Part shown: piece after piece, positions 10,438 through 23,863 of the stretch
How positions within the stretch are numbered: the stretch's first letter is position 1
Layout of the letters: each line of letters starts with the position of its first letter
DNA from: Rhipicephalus microplus
Taxonomy: Eukaryota; Arthropoda; Arachnida; Ixodida; Ixodidae
Reading direction: 5' to 3'
Assembly: GCF_043290135.1 (NCBI RefSeq)
Contig: NC_134707.1
Location: 139,191,319 to 139,255,318, forward strand
DNA: 64,000 nt
Notes under the pieces: generated by a model
Told to the model about the DNA's origin: nothing
The model's database searches: none
What the model saw: only the letters and a program-made list of their open reading frames with translations
Position numbers and translations under genes: made by a program

Positions 10438-13400
10438 TTTGTAGTTTTTATTTTTCGAGTTTGTAGTTGTAGATTTTCTAGTTGCAGAGTTCCTAAATGT
10501 GGAGTTTCTAGTTGTGGAGTTTCTTGTTGGGGTGTTTCTAGTTGTGAAGTTTCTAATTGTGGATTTTCTAGTTGCGGAATTTCTAGTTGCGAAGTTTCTA
10601 GTTGGGGAGTTTCTACTTGATTTTATAGTTGTGGATTTTCTAGTTCCACAGTTTCGAGTTGCAAAGTTTCAAGTTGTCGAGTTTGTAGTTGCGGAGTCGC
10701 TAGTTGTGGAGTTTCTAGTGTCGGAGTTGCTAGCTGTGGAGTTTCTAGTTGCGGAGTCTCTAATTGTGCAGTCTCTAGTTTTGGAGTCTCTATTTGTGGA
10801 GATTCTAGTTGCGGAGTTTCTAGTTGCAGAGTTTCTAGTTGCGGAGTTTCTTGTTGCAGAGTTTGTAGTTGTGGAGTTTCTAGTTGTGAAGTTTTAGTTG
10901 TGGAGTTTCAAGTTGTGGAATTCATAGGTGTGGAGTTTCTAGTTGTGGAGTTTCTAGTTTTCGAGTTTCTAGTTACGGAGTTTCTAGTTGTGGAGTTTTT
11001 AGTTGTGGAGCTTTTAGTTGAGGAGTCTCTAGTTGTTGAGTCTCTAGTTGTGGAAGATCTAGGTGTGGAGTTTCTAGTTGCGGAGTTTCTTGTTGCGGAG
11101 TTTCTAGATGTGGAGTTTCTAGTTGTGGAGTTTCTGGCTGTGGAGTGTATAGTTTTCGAGTTTCTAGTTGTGGAGTCTCTAGTTGTGGAGTTTCTAGTTG
11201 TGAAGTTTCTAGTTGCGAAGTCTCAAGTTGTTGAGTTTCTAGTTGTGGAGTTTCTAGTTGTGGGGTTCGTAGTTGTGGGGTTCGTAGTTGTGCAGTTTCT
11301 AGTTGTGGAGTATCTACTTGTGGAGTTTCCATTTGTGGTGTTTCTAGCTGTGGAGTTTCTAGTTGCGGAGTTTCTAGATGCAGAGTTTCTAGTTGCGGAA
11401 TTTTCTAGTTGTGGAGATTCCAGTGGCGGAGTTTCTAGTATCGGAGTTTCTAGTTGTGGAGTTTCTAGTTGCAGAGTTTCTAGTTGCGAAGTCTCAAGTT
11501 GTGGAGTTTCTAGTTGTGGAGTTTCTAGTGGCGGAGTTTCTAGTTGCAGAGTTTCTAGTTGCGGAGTTTTCTAGTTGTGGAGTTTCTAGTGGCGGAGTTT
11601 CTAGTCTCGGAGCTTCAAGTTGTGGAGTTTCTAGTTGTGGAGTTTCTAGTTGTGGAGTTTGTAGTTGTGGAGTATCTAGTTGTGGGCTTTAAAGTTGTGG
11701 AGTTTCTAGTTGTGGAGTTTCTAGTTGCGGAGTTTTCTAGTCGCGGAGTCTGTAGTTGTGGAGTTTCCAGTTGTGGAATTTCTAGTTACGGAGTTTCTAG
11801 TTGTGGAGCTTTTAGTTGAGGAGTCTCTAGTTGTTGAGTCTCTAGTTGTGGAATTTCTAGTTGTGGAGTTTCTAGTTGTGGAGTTTCTACTTGTGGAATT
11901 TCAAGTTGTGGAGTCTCTAGTGGCGGAGTGAGTTTCTAGTTGCGGAGTTTCTCGTTGTGGAGTTTCTAGTTGCGGAGCCAGTAGTTGTGGAGTTTCTAGT
12001 TGTGGAGTTTCTAGTTGTGGAGTTTTTAGTGTTTGAATTTCTAGTTGCCGAGTTCTTTAGTTGCGAAGTCTCAAGTTGTGGAGTTTCTAGCTGTGAAGTT
12101 TCTAGTTGCGGAGTTTCTAGTTGCGGAGTTTCTAGTTGTGGAGTTTTTAGTTGAGGAGTCTCTAGTTGTGGAGTGTCTAGTTGTGGAGTTTCTAGTTGTG
12201 GAGTGTCTACTTGTGGAGTTTCTAGTTGTGGAGTTTCTAGTTGTGGAGTTTCTAGTCGTGGAGTCTGTAGTTGTGGAGTATCTATTTGTTGGGTTTCAAG
12301 TTATGGAGTTTATGGCTGTGGAGTTTCTAGTTGTGGAGTTTCTAGTTGTTGAGTTTGTAGTTGCCGAGTTTCTAGTTGCGAAGTCTCAAGTCGTGGAGTT
12401 TCTAGCTGCGGAGTTTCTAGTTGCGGAGCTTCAAGTGGCGGAGTTTTTAGTTGTGGAATTTGTAGTTGTGGAGTATCTAGTTTTGGTTTTTCAAGTTGTG
12501 GAGTTTCTAGCTGTGGAGTTTCTAGTTGCGGAGTTTCTAGTTTCAGAGTTTCTAGTTGCGGAGTTTCTAGTTGTGGAGTTTCTAGTTGTTGAGTTTCTAG
12601 TCGCCGAGTTCTTTACTTGCCAAGTCTCAAGTTCTGGAGTTTCTAGCTGTGGAATTTCTAGTTGTTGAGTTTCTAGTTGCGGAGTTTCTAGTTGTGGAGT
12701 TTTTCTAGTTGTGGAGCTGTGGAGTCTCTAGTTGTGGAGTCTCTAGTTGTGGAGTTTCTAGTTGTGGAGTGTCTTCTTGTGGAGTTTCTAGTTGTGGAGT
12801 TTCTAGTTGTGGAGTTTCTATTTGTAGTTTTTATTTTTCGAGTTTGTAGTTGTAGATTTTCTAATTGCAGAGTTCCTAGTTGTGGAGTTTCTAGTTGTGG
12901 AGTTTCTTGTTGGGGAGTTTCTAGTTGTGAAGTTTCTAATTGTAGATTTTCTAGTGGCGGAATTTCTAGTTGCGAAGTTTCTAGTTGGGGAGTTTCTACT
13001 TGAGTTTATAGCTGCGGATTTTCTAGTTCCAGAGTTTCGAGTTGCAAAGTTTCAAGTTGTCGAGTTTGTAGTTGCGGAGTCGCTAGTTGTGGAGTTTCTA
13101 GTTGCGGAGTTGCTAGCTGTGGAGTTTCTAGTTGCGGAGTCTCTAATTGTGCAGTCTCTAGTTTTGGAGTCTCTAGTTGTGGAGTTTCTAGTTGTGGAGT
13201 TTATAGATGTGGAGTTTCTAGCTCTGGAGATTCTAGTTGCGGGGTTTCGAGTTGCAGAGTTTCTCTTTGCGGAGTTTCTTGTTGCAGAGTTTCTAGTTGT
13301 GGAGTTTCTAGTTGTGAAATTTAGTTGTGGAGTTTCAAGTTGTGGAATTCATAGGTGTGGAGTTTCTAGTTGTGGAGTTTCTAGTTTTCGAGTTTCTAGT

Positions 13401-16332
13401 TACGGAGTTTCTAGTTGTGGAGTTTTTAGTTGTGGAGCTTTTAGTTGAGGAGTCTCTAGTTGTTGATTCTCTAGTTGTGGAAGTTCTAGTTGTGGAGTTT
13501 CTAGTTGCGGAGTTTCTTGATGTGGAGTTTCTAGTTGTGGAGTTTCTGGCTGTGGAGTTTATAGTTGCGGAGTTTCTAGTATAGGAGTTTCTAGTTGTGG
13601 AGTTTCTAGTTGTGGAGTTTCTAGTTGTAGAGTTTCTAGTTGCGAAGTCTCAAGTCGTGGAGTTTCTAGTTGTGGAGTTTCTAGTTGTGGAGTTTCTAGT
13701 TGTGGAGTTTCTAGTTGTGGGGTTCGTAGTTGTGGGGTTCGTAGTTGTGCAGTTCTAGTTGTGGAGTCTCTAGTTGAGGAGTTTCCATTTGTGTTGTTTC
13801 TAGCTGTGGAGTTTCTAGTTGCGGAGTTTCTAGATGCAGAGTTTCTAGTTGCGGAGTTTTCTAGTTGTGGAGATTGTAATGGCGGAGTTTCTAGTTGCGG
13901 AGTTCCAAGTTGTGGAGTTTCTAGTTGTCGAGCTTCTAGTTCTGGGGTTCGTAGTTGTGGGATTCGTAGTTGTGCAGTTTCTAGTTGTGGAGTTTCTAGT
14001 TATGGAGTTTGTAGTTGTGGAGTATCTAGTTGTGGACTTTCAAGTTGTGAAGTTTCTAGTTGTGGAGTTTCTAGTCGCGGAGTTTTCTAGTTGCGGAGTC
14101 TGTTGTTGTGGAGTTTCTAGTTGTGGAATTTCTAGTTGTGGATTCTCTAGTTGCGGAGTGAGTTTCTAGTTGCGGAGTTTCTGGTTGTGGAGTTTCTAGT
14201 TGCAGAGTCAGTAGTTGTGGAGTTTCTAGTTGTGGAATTTATAGCTGTGGAGTTTCTAGTTGCGGAGTTTCTAGTTGTGGGGTTCGTAGTTGTGGAGTTC
14301 GTAGTTGTGGAGTTTCTAGTTGTGAAGTCTCTAGTTGGGGAGTTTCCAGTTGTGCAGTTTCTAGCTGTGGAGTTTTTCGTTGCGGAGTTTCTAGTTGCAG
14401 AGTTTCTAGTAGCGGAGTTTTCTAGTTGTGGAGATTCTAGTGGCGGAGTTTCTAGTTGCGGAGTTTCAAGTTGTGGAGTTTCTAGTTGTGGATTTTCTAG
14501 CTGTGGAGTTTATAGTTGCGGAGTTTTTAGTTGCGGAGTTTCTGGTTGTGGAGTTTCTAGTTCTGGAGTCTGTAGTTGTGGAGTATCTATTTGTTGGGTT
14601 TCAAGTTGTGGAGTTTCTAGTTGTGGAGTTTCTAGTTGTTGAGTTTCTAGTAGTTGAGTTTCCAGTTGCCGAGTTTCTAGTTGCGAAATCTCAAGTCGTG
14701 GAGTTTCTAGCTGTGGAGTTTCTAGTTGCGGAGTTTCTTGTTGCAGAGTTTCTTGTTGTGGATTTTGTAGTTGTGGAGTATATAGTTGTGGTGTTTCAAG
14801 TTGTGGAGTTTCTAGTTGCGGAGTTTCTAGTTGCAGAGTTTCTCGTTCCGGAGATTTCTAGTTGTGGAGTTTCTAGTTGTGAATTTTCTAGCTGTGGAGT
14901 TTCTAGTTGCGGAGTTTCTAGTTGGGGGGTTCGTAGTTGTGGAGTTCGTAGTTGTGGAGTTTCTAGTTGTGAAGTCTCTAGTTAGGGAGTTTCCAGTTGT
15001 GGAGTTTCTAGCTGTGGAGTTTTTCGTTGCGGAGTTTCTAGTTGCAGAGTTTCTAGTAGCGGAGTTTTCTAGTTGTGGAGATTCTAGTGGCGGAGTTTCT
15101 AGTTGCGGAGTTTCAAGTTGTGGAGTTTCTAGTTGTGGATTTTCTAGCTGTGGAGTTTCTAGTTGCGGAGTTTTTAGTTGCGGAGTTTCTGGTTGTGGAG
15201 TTTCTAGTTCTGGAGTCTGTAGTTGTGGAGTATCTATTTGTTGGGTTTCAAGTTGTGGAGTTGCTAGTTGTGGAGTTTCTAGTTGTTGAGTTTCTAGTAG
15301 TTGAGTTTCCAGTTGCCGAGTTTCTAGTTGCGAAGTCTCAAGTCGTGGAGTTTCTAGCTGTGGAGTTTCTAGTTGCGGAGTTTCTAGTTGCGGAGTTTCT
15401 AGTTGTGGATTTTGTAGTTGTGGAGTATATAGTTGCGGTGTTTCAAGTTGTGGAGTTTCTAGTTGCGGAGTTTCTAGTTGCAGAGTTTCTAGTTCCGGAG
15501 TTTTCTAGTTGTGGAGTTTCTAGTTGCGGAGTTTCTATCTGTGGAGTTTCTAATTGCGGAGTTTCTAGTTGCAGAGTTTCTAGTTGTGGAGTTTCTAGTT
15601 GTGGAGTTTTAGTTGTGGAGTTTAAAGTTGTGGAATTTATAGGTGTGGAGTTTCTAGTTGTGGAGTTTCTAGTTTTCGGGTTTCTAGTTACGGAGTTTCT
15701 AGTTGTGGAGTTTCTAGTTGTGAGTTTCTAGTTGTGGAGTTTCTAGTTGTGGAGCTTTTAGTTGAGTTGTGGAGCTCTAGTTGTGGAGTTTCTAGTTGTG
15801 GAGTGTCTACTTGTGGAGTTTCTAGTTGTGGAGTTTCTAGCTGTGGAGTTTCTAGTTGCAGGGTTTCTAGTTTCGGAGTTTTCTAGTTGTGGAGTTTCTA
15901 GTTGCGGAGTTTCTAGTTGCGGAGTTTCAAGTTGTGGAGTTTCTAGTTGTGGAGTTTCTAGTTGTGGAGTTTTTAGTTGTGGAGTTTCTAATTGTGGAGC
16001 TTCTTGATGGGGAGTTTCTAGTTGTGAAGTTTCTAGTTGTGGATTTTCGAGTTGTGGAGTTTCTAGTTGCGAAGTTTCTAGTTGGGGAGTTTCTACTTGA
16101 GTTTATAGTTGCGGATTTTCTAGTTGCAGAGTTTTAAGTTGTCGAGTTTCTAGTTGCGGAGTCTCTAGTTTTGGAGTTTCTAGTTGCGGAGTTTCTAGCT
16201 GTGGAGTTTCTAGTTGCGGAGTCTCTAGTTGTGCAGTCTCTGGTTTTGGAGTCTCTGGTTGTGGAGTTTCTAGTTGTGGAGTTTCTAGCTGTGGAGTTTC
16301 TAGTTGTGGAGATTCTAGTTGTAGAGTTTCTA
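10438..16332 (+). repeat. HOR block H3 (5,895 bp)
   Basis: This is a complete block: A1 (10438), GAATTC (10918), A2 (12821), GAATTC (13345), the 647-bp pair (about 14207-15500), and the GAATTT unit (15633). It corresponds to H1 at offset 10,177 over most of its length and to H4 at 5,885-5,925, so it can serve as the reference copy of the 5.9-kb HOR. Confidence 0.85.
14207..15500 (+). repeat. 647-bp tandem pair in H3
   Basis: Anchors lie at 14428 and 15075. The first copy carries a small private change near 14738-14745 (TTGTTGCAGAG in place of TAGTTGCGGAG), and the second has GTTGCTAG near 15260 in place of GTTTCTAG. Confidence 0.78.
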
Positions 16333-19300
16333 TTTGTAGTTTTTATTTTTCGAGTTTGTAGTTGTAGATTTTCTAGTTGCAGAGTTCCTAAATGTGGAGT
16401 TTCTAGTTGTGGAGTTTCTTGTTGGGGTGTTTCTAGTTGTGAAGTTTCTAATTGTGGATTTTCTAGTTGCGGAATTTCTAGTTGCGAAGTTTCTAGTTGG
16501 GGAGTTTCTACTTGAATTTATAGTTGTGGATTTTCTAGTTCCACAGTTTCGAGTTGCAAAGTTTCAAGTTGTCGAGTTTGTAGTTGCGGAGTCGCTAGTT
16601 GTGGAGTTTCTAGTGTCGGAGTTGCTAGCTGTGGAGTTTCTAGTGGCGGAGTCTCTAATTGTGCAGTCTCTAGTTTTGGAGTCTCTATTTGTGGAGATTC
16701 TAGTTGCGGAGTTTCTAGTTGCAGAGTTTCTAGTTGCGGAGTTTCTTGTTGCAGAGTTTGTAGTTGTGGAGTTTCTAGTTGTGAAGTTTTAGTTGTGGAG
16801 TTTCAAGTTGTGGAATTCATAGGTGTGGAGTTTCTAGTTGTGGAGTTTCTAGTTTTCGAGTTTCTAGTTACGGAGTTTCTAGTTGTGGAGTTTTTAGTTG
16901 TGGAGCTTTTAGTTGAGGAGTCTCTAGTTGTTGAGTCTCTAGTTGTGGAAGATCTAGGTGTGGAGTTTCTAGTTGCGGAGTTTCTTGTTGCGGAGTTTCT
17001 AGATGTGGAGTTTCTAGTTGTGGAGTTTCTAGTTGTGGAGTTTCTGGCTGTGGAGTGTATAGTTTTCGAGTTTCTAGTTGTGGAGTCTCTAGTTGTGGAG
17101 TTTCTAGTTGTGAAGTTTCTAGTTGCGAAGTCTCAAGTTGTTGAGTTTCTAGTTGTGGAGTTTCTAGTTGTGGGGTTCGTAGTTGTGGGGTTCGTAGTTG
17201 TGCAGTTTCTAGTTGTGGAGTATCTACTTGTGGAGTTTCCATTTGTGGTGTTTCTAGCTGTGGAGTTTCTAGTTGCGGAGTTTCTAGATGCAGAGTTTCT
17301 AGTTGCGGAGTTTTCTAGTTGTGGAGATTCCAGTGGCGGAGTTTCTAGTATCGGAGTTTCTAGTTGTGGAGTTTCTAGTTGTGGAGTTTCTAGTTGCAGA
17401 GTTTCTAGTTGCGAAGTCTCAAGTTGTGGAGTTTCTAGTTGTGGAGTTTCTAGTGGCGGAGTTTCTAGTTGCAGAGTTTCTAGTTGCGGAGTTTTCTAGT
17501 TGTGGAGTTTCTAGTGGCGGAGTTTCTAGTCTCGGAGCTTCAAGTTGTGGAGTTTCTAGTTGTGGAGTTTCTAGTTGTGGAGTTTGTAGTTGTGGAGTAT
17601 CTAGTTGTGGGCTTTCAAGTTGTGGAGTTTCTAGTTGTGGAGTTTCTAGTTGCGGAGTTTTCTAGTCGCGGAGTCTGTAGTTGTGGAGTTTCTAGTTGTG
17701 GAATTTCTAGTTACGGAGTTTCTAGTTGTGGAGCTTTTAGTTGAGGAGTCTCTAGTTGTTGAGTCTCTAGTTGTGGAATTTCTAGTTGTGGAGTTTCTAG
17801 TTGTGGAGTTTCTAGTTGTGGAATTTCAAGTTGTGGAGTCTCTAGTGGCGGAGTGAGTTTCTAGTTGCGGAGTTTCTCGTTGTGAAGTTTCTAGTTGCGG
17901 AGCCAGTAGTTGTGGAGTTTCTAGTTGTGGAGTTTCTAGTTGTGGAGTTTTTAGTGTTTGAATTTCTAGTTGCCGAGTTCTTTAGTTGCGAAGTCTCAAG
18001 TTGTGGAGTTTCTAGCTGTGAAGTTTCTAGTTGCGGAGTTTCTAGTTGCGGAGTTTCTAGTTGTGGAGTTTTTAGTTGAGGAGTCTCTAGTTGTGGAGTG
18101 TCTAGTTGTGGAGTTTCTAGTTGTGGAGTGTCTACTTGTGGAGTTTCTAGTTGTGGAGTTTCTAGTTGTGGAGTTTCTAGTCGTGGAGTCTGTAGTTGTG
18201 GAGTATCTATTTGTTGGGTTTCAAGTTATGGAGTTTATGGCTGTGGAGTTTCTAGTTGTGGAGTTTCTAGTTGTTGAGTTTGTAGTTGCCGAGTTTCTAG
18301 TTGCGAAGTCTCAAGTCGTGGAGTTTCTAGCTGCGGAGTTTCTAGTTGCGGAGCTTCAAGTGGCGGAGTTTCTAGTTGTGGAATTTGTAGTTGTGGAGTA
18401 TCTAGTTTTGGTTTTTCAAGTTGTGGAGTTTCTAGTTTCAGAGTTTCTAGTTGCGGAGTTTCTAGTTGTGGAGTTTCTAGTTGTTGAGTTTCTAGTCGCC
18501 GAGTTCTTTACTTGCCAAGTCTCAAGTTCTGGAGTTTCTAGCTGTGGAATTTCTAGTTGTTGAGTTTCTAGTTGCGGAGTTTCTAGTTGTGGAGTTTTTA
18601 GCTGTGGAGTCTCTAGTTGTGGAGTCTCTAGTTGTGGAGTTTCTAGTTGTGGAGTGTCTACTTGTGGAGTTTCTAGTTGTGGAGTTTCTAGTTGTGGAGT
18701 TTCTATTTGTAGTTTTTATTTTTCGAGTTTGTAGTTGTAGATTTTCTAATTGCAGAGTTCCTAGTTGTGGAGTTTCTAGTTGTGGAGTTTCTTGTTGGGG
18801 AGTTTCTAGTTGTGAAGTTTCTAATTGTAGATTTTCTAGTGGCGGAATTTCTAGTTGCGAAGTTTCTAGTTGGGGAGTTTCTACTTGAGTTTATAGCTGC
18901 GGATTTTCTAGTTCCACAGTTTCGAGTTGCAAAGTTTCAAGTTGTCGAGTTTGTAGTTGCGGAGTCGCTAGTTGTGGAGTTTCTAGTTGCGGAGTTGCTA
19001 GCTGTGGAGTTTCTAGTTGCGGAGTCTCTAATTGTGCAGTCTCTAGTTTTGGAGTCTCTAGTTGTGGAGTTTCTAGTTGTGGAGTTTATAGATGTGGAGT
19101 TTCTAGCTCTGGAGATTCTAGTTGCGGGATTTCGAGTTGCAGAGTTTCTCTTTGCGGAGTTTCTTGTTGCAGAGTTTCTAGTTGTGGAGTTTCTAGTTGT
19201 GAAGTTTTAGTTGTGGAGTTTCAAGTTGTGGAATTCATAGGTGTGGAGTTTCTAGTTGTGGAGTTTCTAGTTTTCGAGTTTCTAGTTACGGAGTTTCTAG

Positions 19301-22300
19301 TTGTGGAGTTTTTAGTTGTGGAGCTTTTAGTTGAGGAGTCTCTAGTTGTTGATTCTCTAGTTGTGGAAGTTCTAGTTGTGGAGTTTCTAGTTGCGGAGTT
19401 TCTTGATGTGGAGTTTCTAGTTGTGGAGTTTCTGGCTGTGGAGTTTATAGTTGCGGAGTTTCTAGTATAGGAGTTTCTAGTTGTGGAGTTTCTAGTTGTG
19501 GAGTTTCTAGTTGTAGAGTTTCTAGTTGCGAAGTCTCAAGTCGTGGAGTTTCTAGTTGTGGAGTTTCTAGTTGTGGAGTTTCTAGTTGTGGAGTTTCTAG
19601 TTGTGGGGTTCGTAGTTGTGGGGTTCGTAGTTGTGCAGTTCTAGTTGTGGAGTCTCTAGTTGAGGAGTTTCCATTTGTGTTGTTTCTAGCTGTGGAGTTT
19701 CTAGTTGCGGAGTTTCTAGATGCAGAGTTTCTAGTTGCGGAGTTTTCTAGTTGTGGAGATTGTAATGGCGGAGTTTCTAGTTGCGGAGTTCCAAGTTGTG
19801 GAGTTTCTAGTTGTCGAGCTTCTAGTTCTGGGGTTCGTAGTTGTGGGATTCGTAGTTGTGCAGTTTCTAGTTGTGGAGTTTCTAGTTATGGAGTTTGTAG
19901 TTGTGGAGTATCTAGTTGTGGACTTTCAAGTTGTGAAGTTTCTAGTTGTGGAGTTTCTAGTCGCGGAGTTTTCTAGTTGCGGAGTCTGTAGTTGTGGAGT
20001 TTCTAGTTGTGGAATTTCTAGTTGTGGATTCTCTAGTTGCGGAGTGAGTTTCTAGTTGCGGAGTTTCTGGTTGTGGAGTTTCTAGTTGCAGAGTCAGTAG
20101 TTGTGGAGTTTCTAGTTGTGGAATTTATAGCTGTGGAGTTTCTAGTTGCGGAGTTTCTAGTTGTGGGGTTCGTAGTTGTGGAGTTCGTAGTTGTGGAGTT
20201 TCTAGTTGTGAAGTCTCTAGTTGGGGAGTTTCCAGTTGTGCAGTTTCTAGCTGTGGAGTTTTTCGTTGCGGAGTTTCTAGTTGCAGAGTTTCTAGTAGCG
20301 GAGTTTTCTAGTTGTGGAGATTCTAGTGGCGGAGTTTCTAGTTGCGGAGTTTCAAGTTGTGGAGTTTCTAGTTGTGGATTTTCTAGCTGTGGAGTTTATA
20401 GTTGCGGAGTTTTTAGTTGCGGAGTTTCTGGTTGTGGAGTTTCTAGTTCTGGAGTCTGTAGTTGTGGAGTATCTATTTGTTGGGTTTCAAGTTGTGGAGT
20501 TTCTAGTTGTGGAGTTTCTAGTTGTTGAGTTTCTAGTAGTTGAGTTTCCAGTTGCCGAGTTTCTAGTTGCGAAATCTCAAGTCGTGGAGTTTCTAGCTGT
20601 GGAGTTTCTAGTTGCGGAGTTTCTAGTTGCGGAGTTTCTTGTTGTGGATTTTGCAGTTGTGGAGTATATAGTTGTGGTGTTTCAAGTTGTGGAGTTTCTA
20701 GTTGCGGAGTTTCTAGTTGCAGAGTTTCTCGTTCCGGAGATTTCTAGTTGTGGAGTTTCTAGTTGTGGATTTTCTAGCTGTGGAGTTTCTAGTTGCGGAA
20801 TTTCTAGTTGGGGGGTTCGTAGTTGTGGAGTTCGTAGTTGTGGAGTTTCTAGTTGTGAAGTCTCTAGTTAGGGAGTTTCCAGTTGTGGAGTTTCTAGCTG
20901 TGGAGTTTTTCGTTGCGGAGTTTCTAGTTGCAGAGTTTCTAGTAGCGGAGTTTTCTAGTTGTGGAGATTCTAGTGGCGGAGTTTCTAGTTGCGGAGTTTC
21001 AAGTTGTGGAGTTTCTAGTTGTGGATTTTCTAGCTGTGGAGTTTCTAGTTGCGGAGTTTTTAGTTGCGGAGTTTCTGGTTGTGGAGTTTCTAGTTCTGGA
21101 GTCTGTAGTTGTGGAGTATCTATTTGTTGGGTTTCAAGTTGTGGAGTTTCTAGTTGTGGAGTTTGTAGTTGTTGAGTTTCTAGTAGTTGAGTTTCCAGTT
21201 GCCGAGTTTCTAGTTGCGAAGTCTCAAGTCGTGGAGTTTCTAGCTGTGGAGTTTCTAGTTGCGGAGTTTCTAGTTGCGGAGTTTCTAGTTGTGGATTTTG
21301 TAGTTGTGGAGTATATAGTTGTGATGTTTCAAGCTGTGGAGTTTCTAGTTGCGGAGTTTCTAGTTGCAGAGTTTCTAGTTCCGGAGTTTTCTAGTTGTGG
21401 AGTTTCTAGTTGCGGAGTTTCTATCTGTGGAGTTTCTAATTGCGGAGTTTCTAGTTGCAGAGTTTCTAGTTGTGGAGTTTCTAGTTGTGGAGTTTTAGTT
21501 GTGGAGTTTAAAGTTGTGGAATTTATAGGTGTGGAGTTTCTAGTTGTGGAGTTTCTAGTTTTCGGGTTTCTAGTTACGGAGTTTCTAGTTGTGGAGTTTC
21601 TAGTTGTGAGTTTCTAGTTGTGGAGTTTCTAGTTGTGGAGCTTTTAGTTGAGTTGTGGAGCTCTAGTTGTGGAGTTTCTAGTTGTGGAGTGTCTACTTGT
21701 GGAGTTTCTAGTTGTGGAGTTTCTAGCTGTGGAGTTTCTAGTTGCAGGGTTTCTAGTTTCGGAGTTTTCTAGTTGTGGAGTTTCTAGTTGCGGAGTTTCT
21801 AGTTGCGGAGTTTCAAGTTGTGGAGTTTCTAGTTGTGGAGTTTCTAGTTGTGGAGTTTTTAGTTGTGGAGTTTCTAATTGTGGAGCTTCTTGATGGGGAG
21901 TTTCTAGTTGTGAAGTTTCTAGTTGTGGATTTTCGAGTTGTGGAGTTTCTAGTTGCGAAGTTTCTAGTTGGGGAGTTTCTACTTGAGTTTATAGTTGCGG
22001 ATTTTCTAGTTGCAGAGTTTTAAGTTGTCGAGTTTCTAGTTGCGGAGTCTCTAGTTTTGGAGTTTCTAGTTACGGAGTTTCTAGCTGTGGAGTTTCTAGT
22101 TGCGGAGTCTCTAGTTGTGCAGTCTCTGGTTTTGGAGTCTCTGGTTGTGGAGTTTCTAGTTGTGAAGTTTCTAGCTGTGGAGTTTCAAGTTGCGGAGTCT
22201 CTAGTTGTGCAGTCTCTAGCTGTGGAGTCTCTGGCTGTGGAGTTTCTAGTTGTGGAGTTTCTAGTTGCGGAGTTTCTAGTTGCAGAGTTTCTAGTTCCAG

Positions 22301-23863
22301 AGTTTTCTAGTTGTGGATTTTCTGGCTGTGGAGTTTCTAGGTGTGGAGTCTCTAGTTGTGGAGTTTCTAGTTGTGAGGTTTGTAGTTGTTGAGTTTCTAG
22401 TTTTCGAGTTTCTAGTTGTGGAGTTTCTAGTTGTGAAGTTTCTAGTTGCGAAGTCTCAAGTTGTTGAGTTTCTAGTTGTGGAGTTTCTAGTTGTGGGGTT
22501 CGTAGTTGTGGGGTTCGTAGTTGTGCAGTTTCTAGTTGTGGAGTATCTACTTGTGGAGTTTCCATTTGTGGTGTTTCTAGCTGTGGAGTTTCTAGTTGCG
22601 GAGTTTCTAGATGCAGAGTTTCTAGTTGCGGAGTTTTCTAGTTGTGGAGATTCCAGTGGCGGAGTTTCTAGTTGCGGAGTTCCAAGTTGTGGAGTTTCTA
22701 GTTGTAGAGTTTCTAGTTGTTGAATTTGTAGTTGTGGAGTATCTAGTAGTGGGCTTTCAAGTTGTGGAGTTTTTTAGTTGTGGAGTTTCTAGTTGCGGAG
22801 TTTTCTAGTTGCGGAGTCTGTAGTTGTGGAGTTTCTAGTTGTGGAATTTCTAGTTACGGAGTTTCTAATTGTGGAGCTTTTAGTTGAGGAGTCTCTAGTT
22901 GTTGAGTCTCTAGTTGTGGAATTTCTAGTTGTGGAGTTTCTAGTTGTGGACTTTATAGTTGTGGAATTTCAAGTTGTGGAGTCTCTAGTGGCGGAGTGAG
23001 TTTCTAGTTGCGGAGTTTCTGTTTGTGGAGTTTCTAGTTGCGGAGCCAGTAGTTGTGCAGTTTCTAGTTGTGGAGTTTTTAGTTGTGGAGTTTCTAGTGT
23101 TTGAATTTCTAGTTGCCGAGTTCTTTAGTTGCGAAGTCTCAAGTTGTGGAGTTTCTAGTGGCGGAGTTTCTAGTTGTGGAGTTTTTAGTGGAGGAGTCTC
23201 TAGTTGTGGGGTCTCTAGTTGTGGAGTTTCTAGTTGTGGAGTGTCTACTTGTGGAGTTTCTAGTTGTAGAGTTTCTAGTTGTGGAGTTTCTAGTCCTGGA
23301 GTCTGTAGTTGTGGAGTAGCTATTTGTTGGGTTTCAAGTTATGGAGTTTTTGGCTGTGGAGTTTCTAGTTGTGGAGTTTCTAGTAGTTGAGTTTCTAGTT
23401 GCCGAGTTTCTAGTTGCGAAGTCTCAAGTCGTGGAGTTTCTAGCTGCGGAGTTTCTAGTTGCGGAGCTTCTAGTGGCGGAGTTTCTAGTTGTGGAATTTG
23501 TAGTTGTGGAGTATCTAGTTTTGGTGTTTCAAGTTGTGGAGTTTCTAGCTGTGGAGTTTCTAGTTGCGGAGTTTCTAGTTGCAGAGTTTCTAGTTGCGGA
23601 GTTTCTAGTTGCGGAGTTTCTAGTTGTGGAGTTTCTAGTTGTTGAGTTTCTAGTGGCCGAGTTCTTTAGTTGCGAAGTCTCAAGTTGTGAAGTTTCTAGC
23701 TGTGGAATTTCTAGTTGTTGAGTTTCTAGATCCGGAGTTTCTAGTTGTGGAGTTTTTAGCTGTGGAGTCTCTAGTTGTGGAGTCTCTAGTTGTGGAGTTT
23801 CTAGTTGTGGAGTGTCTAATTGTGGAGTTTCTAGTTGTGGAGATTCTAGTTGTAGAGTTTCTA
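16333..23863 (+). repeat. HOR block H4, extended (7,531 bp)
   Basis: The first 5.9 kb repeats H3 (A1 16333, GAATTC 16813, A2 18706, GAATTC 19231, 647-bp pair about 20093-21386, GAATTT 21519). Near 22305 the collinearity with the H1/H3 pattern ends. About 1.56 kb of other order follows before the next A1 at 23864; it resembles 8.7-10.4 kb and 31.9-33.5 kb. Compared with H2 and H1, an additional VEFLV-type unit near 17027 lengthens this copy by exactly 15 bp. Confidence 0.8.
20093..21386 (+). repeat. 647-bp tandem pair in H4
   Basis: Anchors lie at 20314 and 20961. This version has TTTTGCAG near 20650 and GTTGTGATGTTTC near 21320, and it shares the first of these with the H5 copy at about 28575, supporting direct descent of the H5 copy from it. 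Confidence 0.78.

Larger units (their letters stand above)
10012..18882 (+). repeat. Right copy of a ~10.2-kb segmental duplication
   Basis: This is the partner of 1-8690. It continues past the break point of the left copy: at 18882 it keeps the ACTTGAGTTTATAG run and the complete 5.9-kb HOR order, which the left copy has lost. This suggests that the left copy suffered the deletion. The alternative, a gain here, is less economical because the same order is also in H1 and H3. Confidence 0.8.
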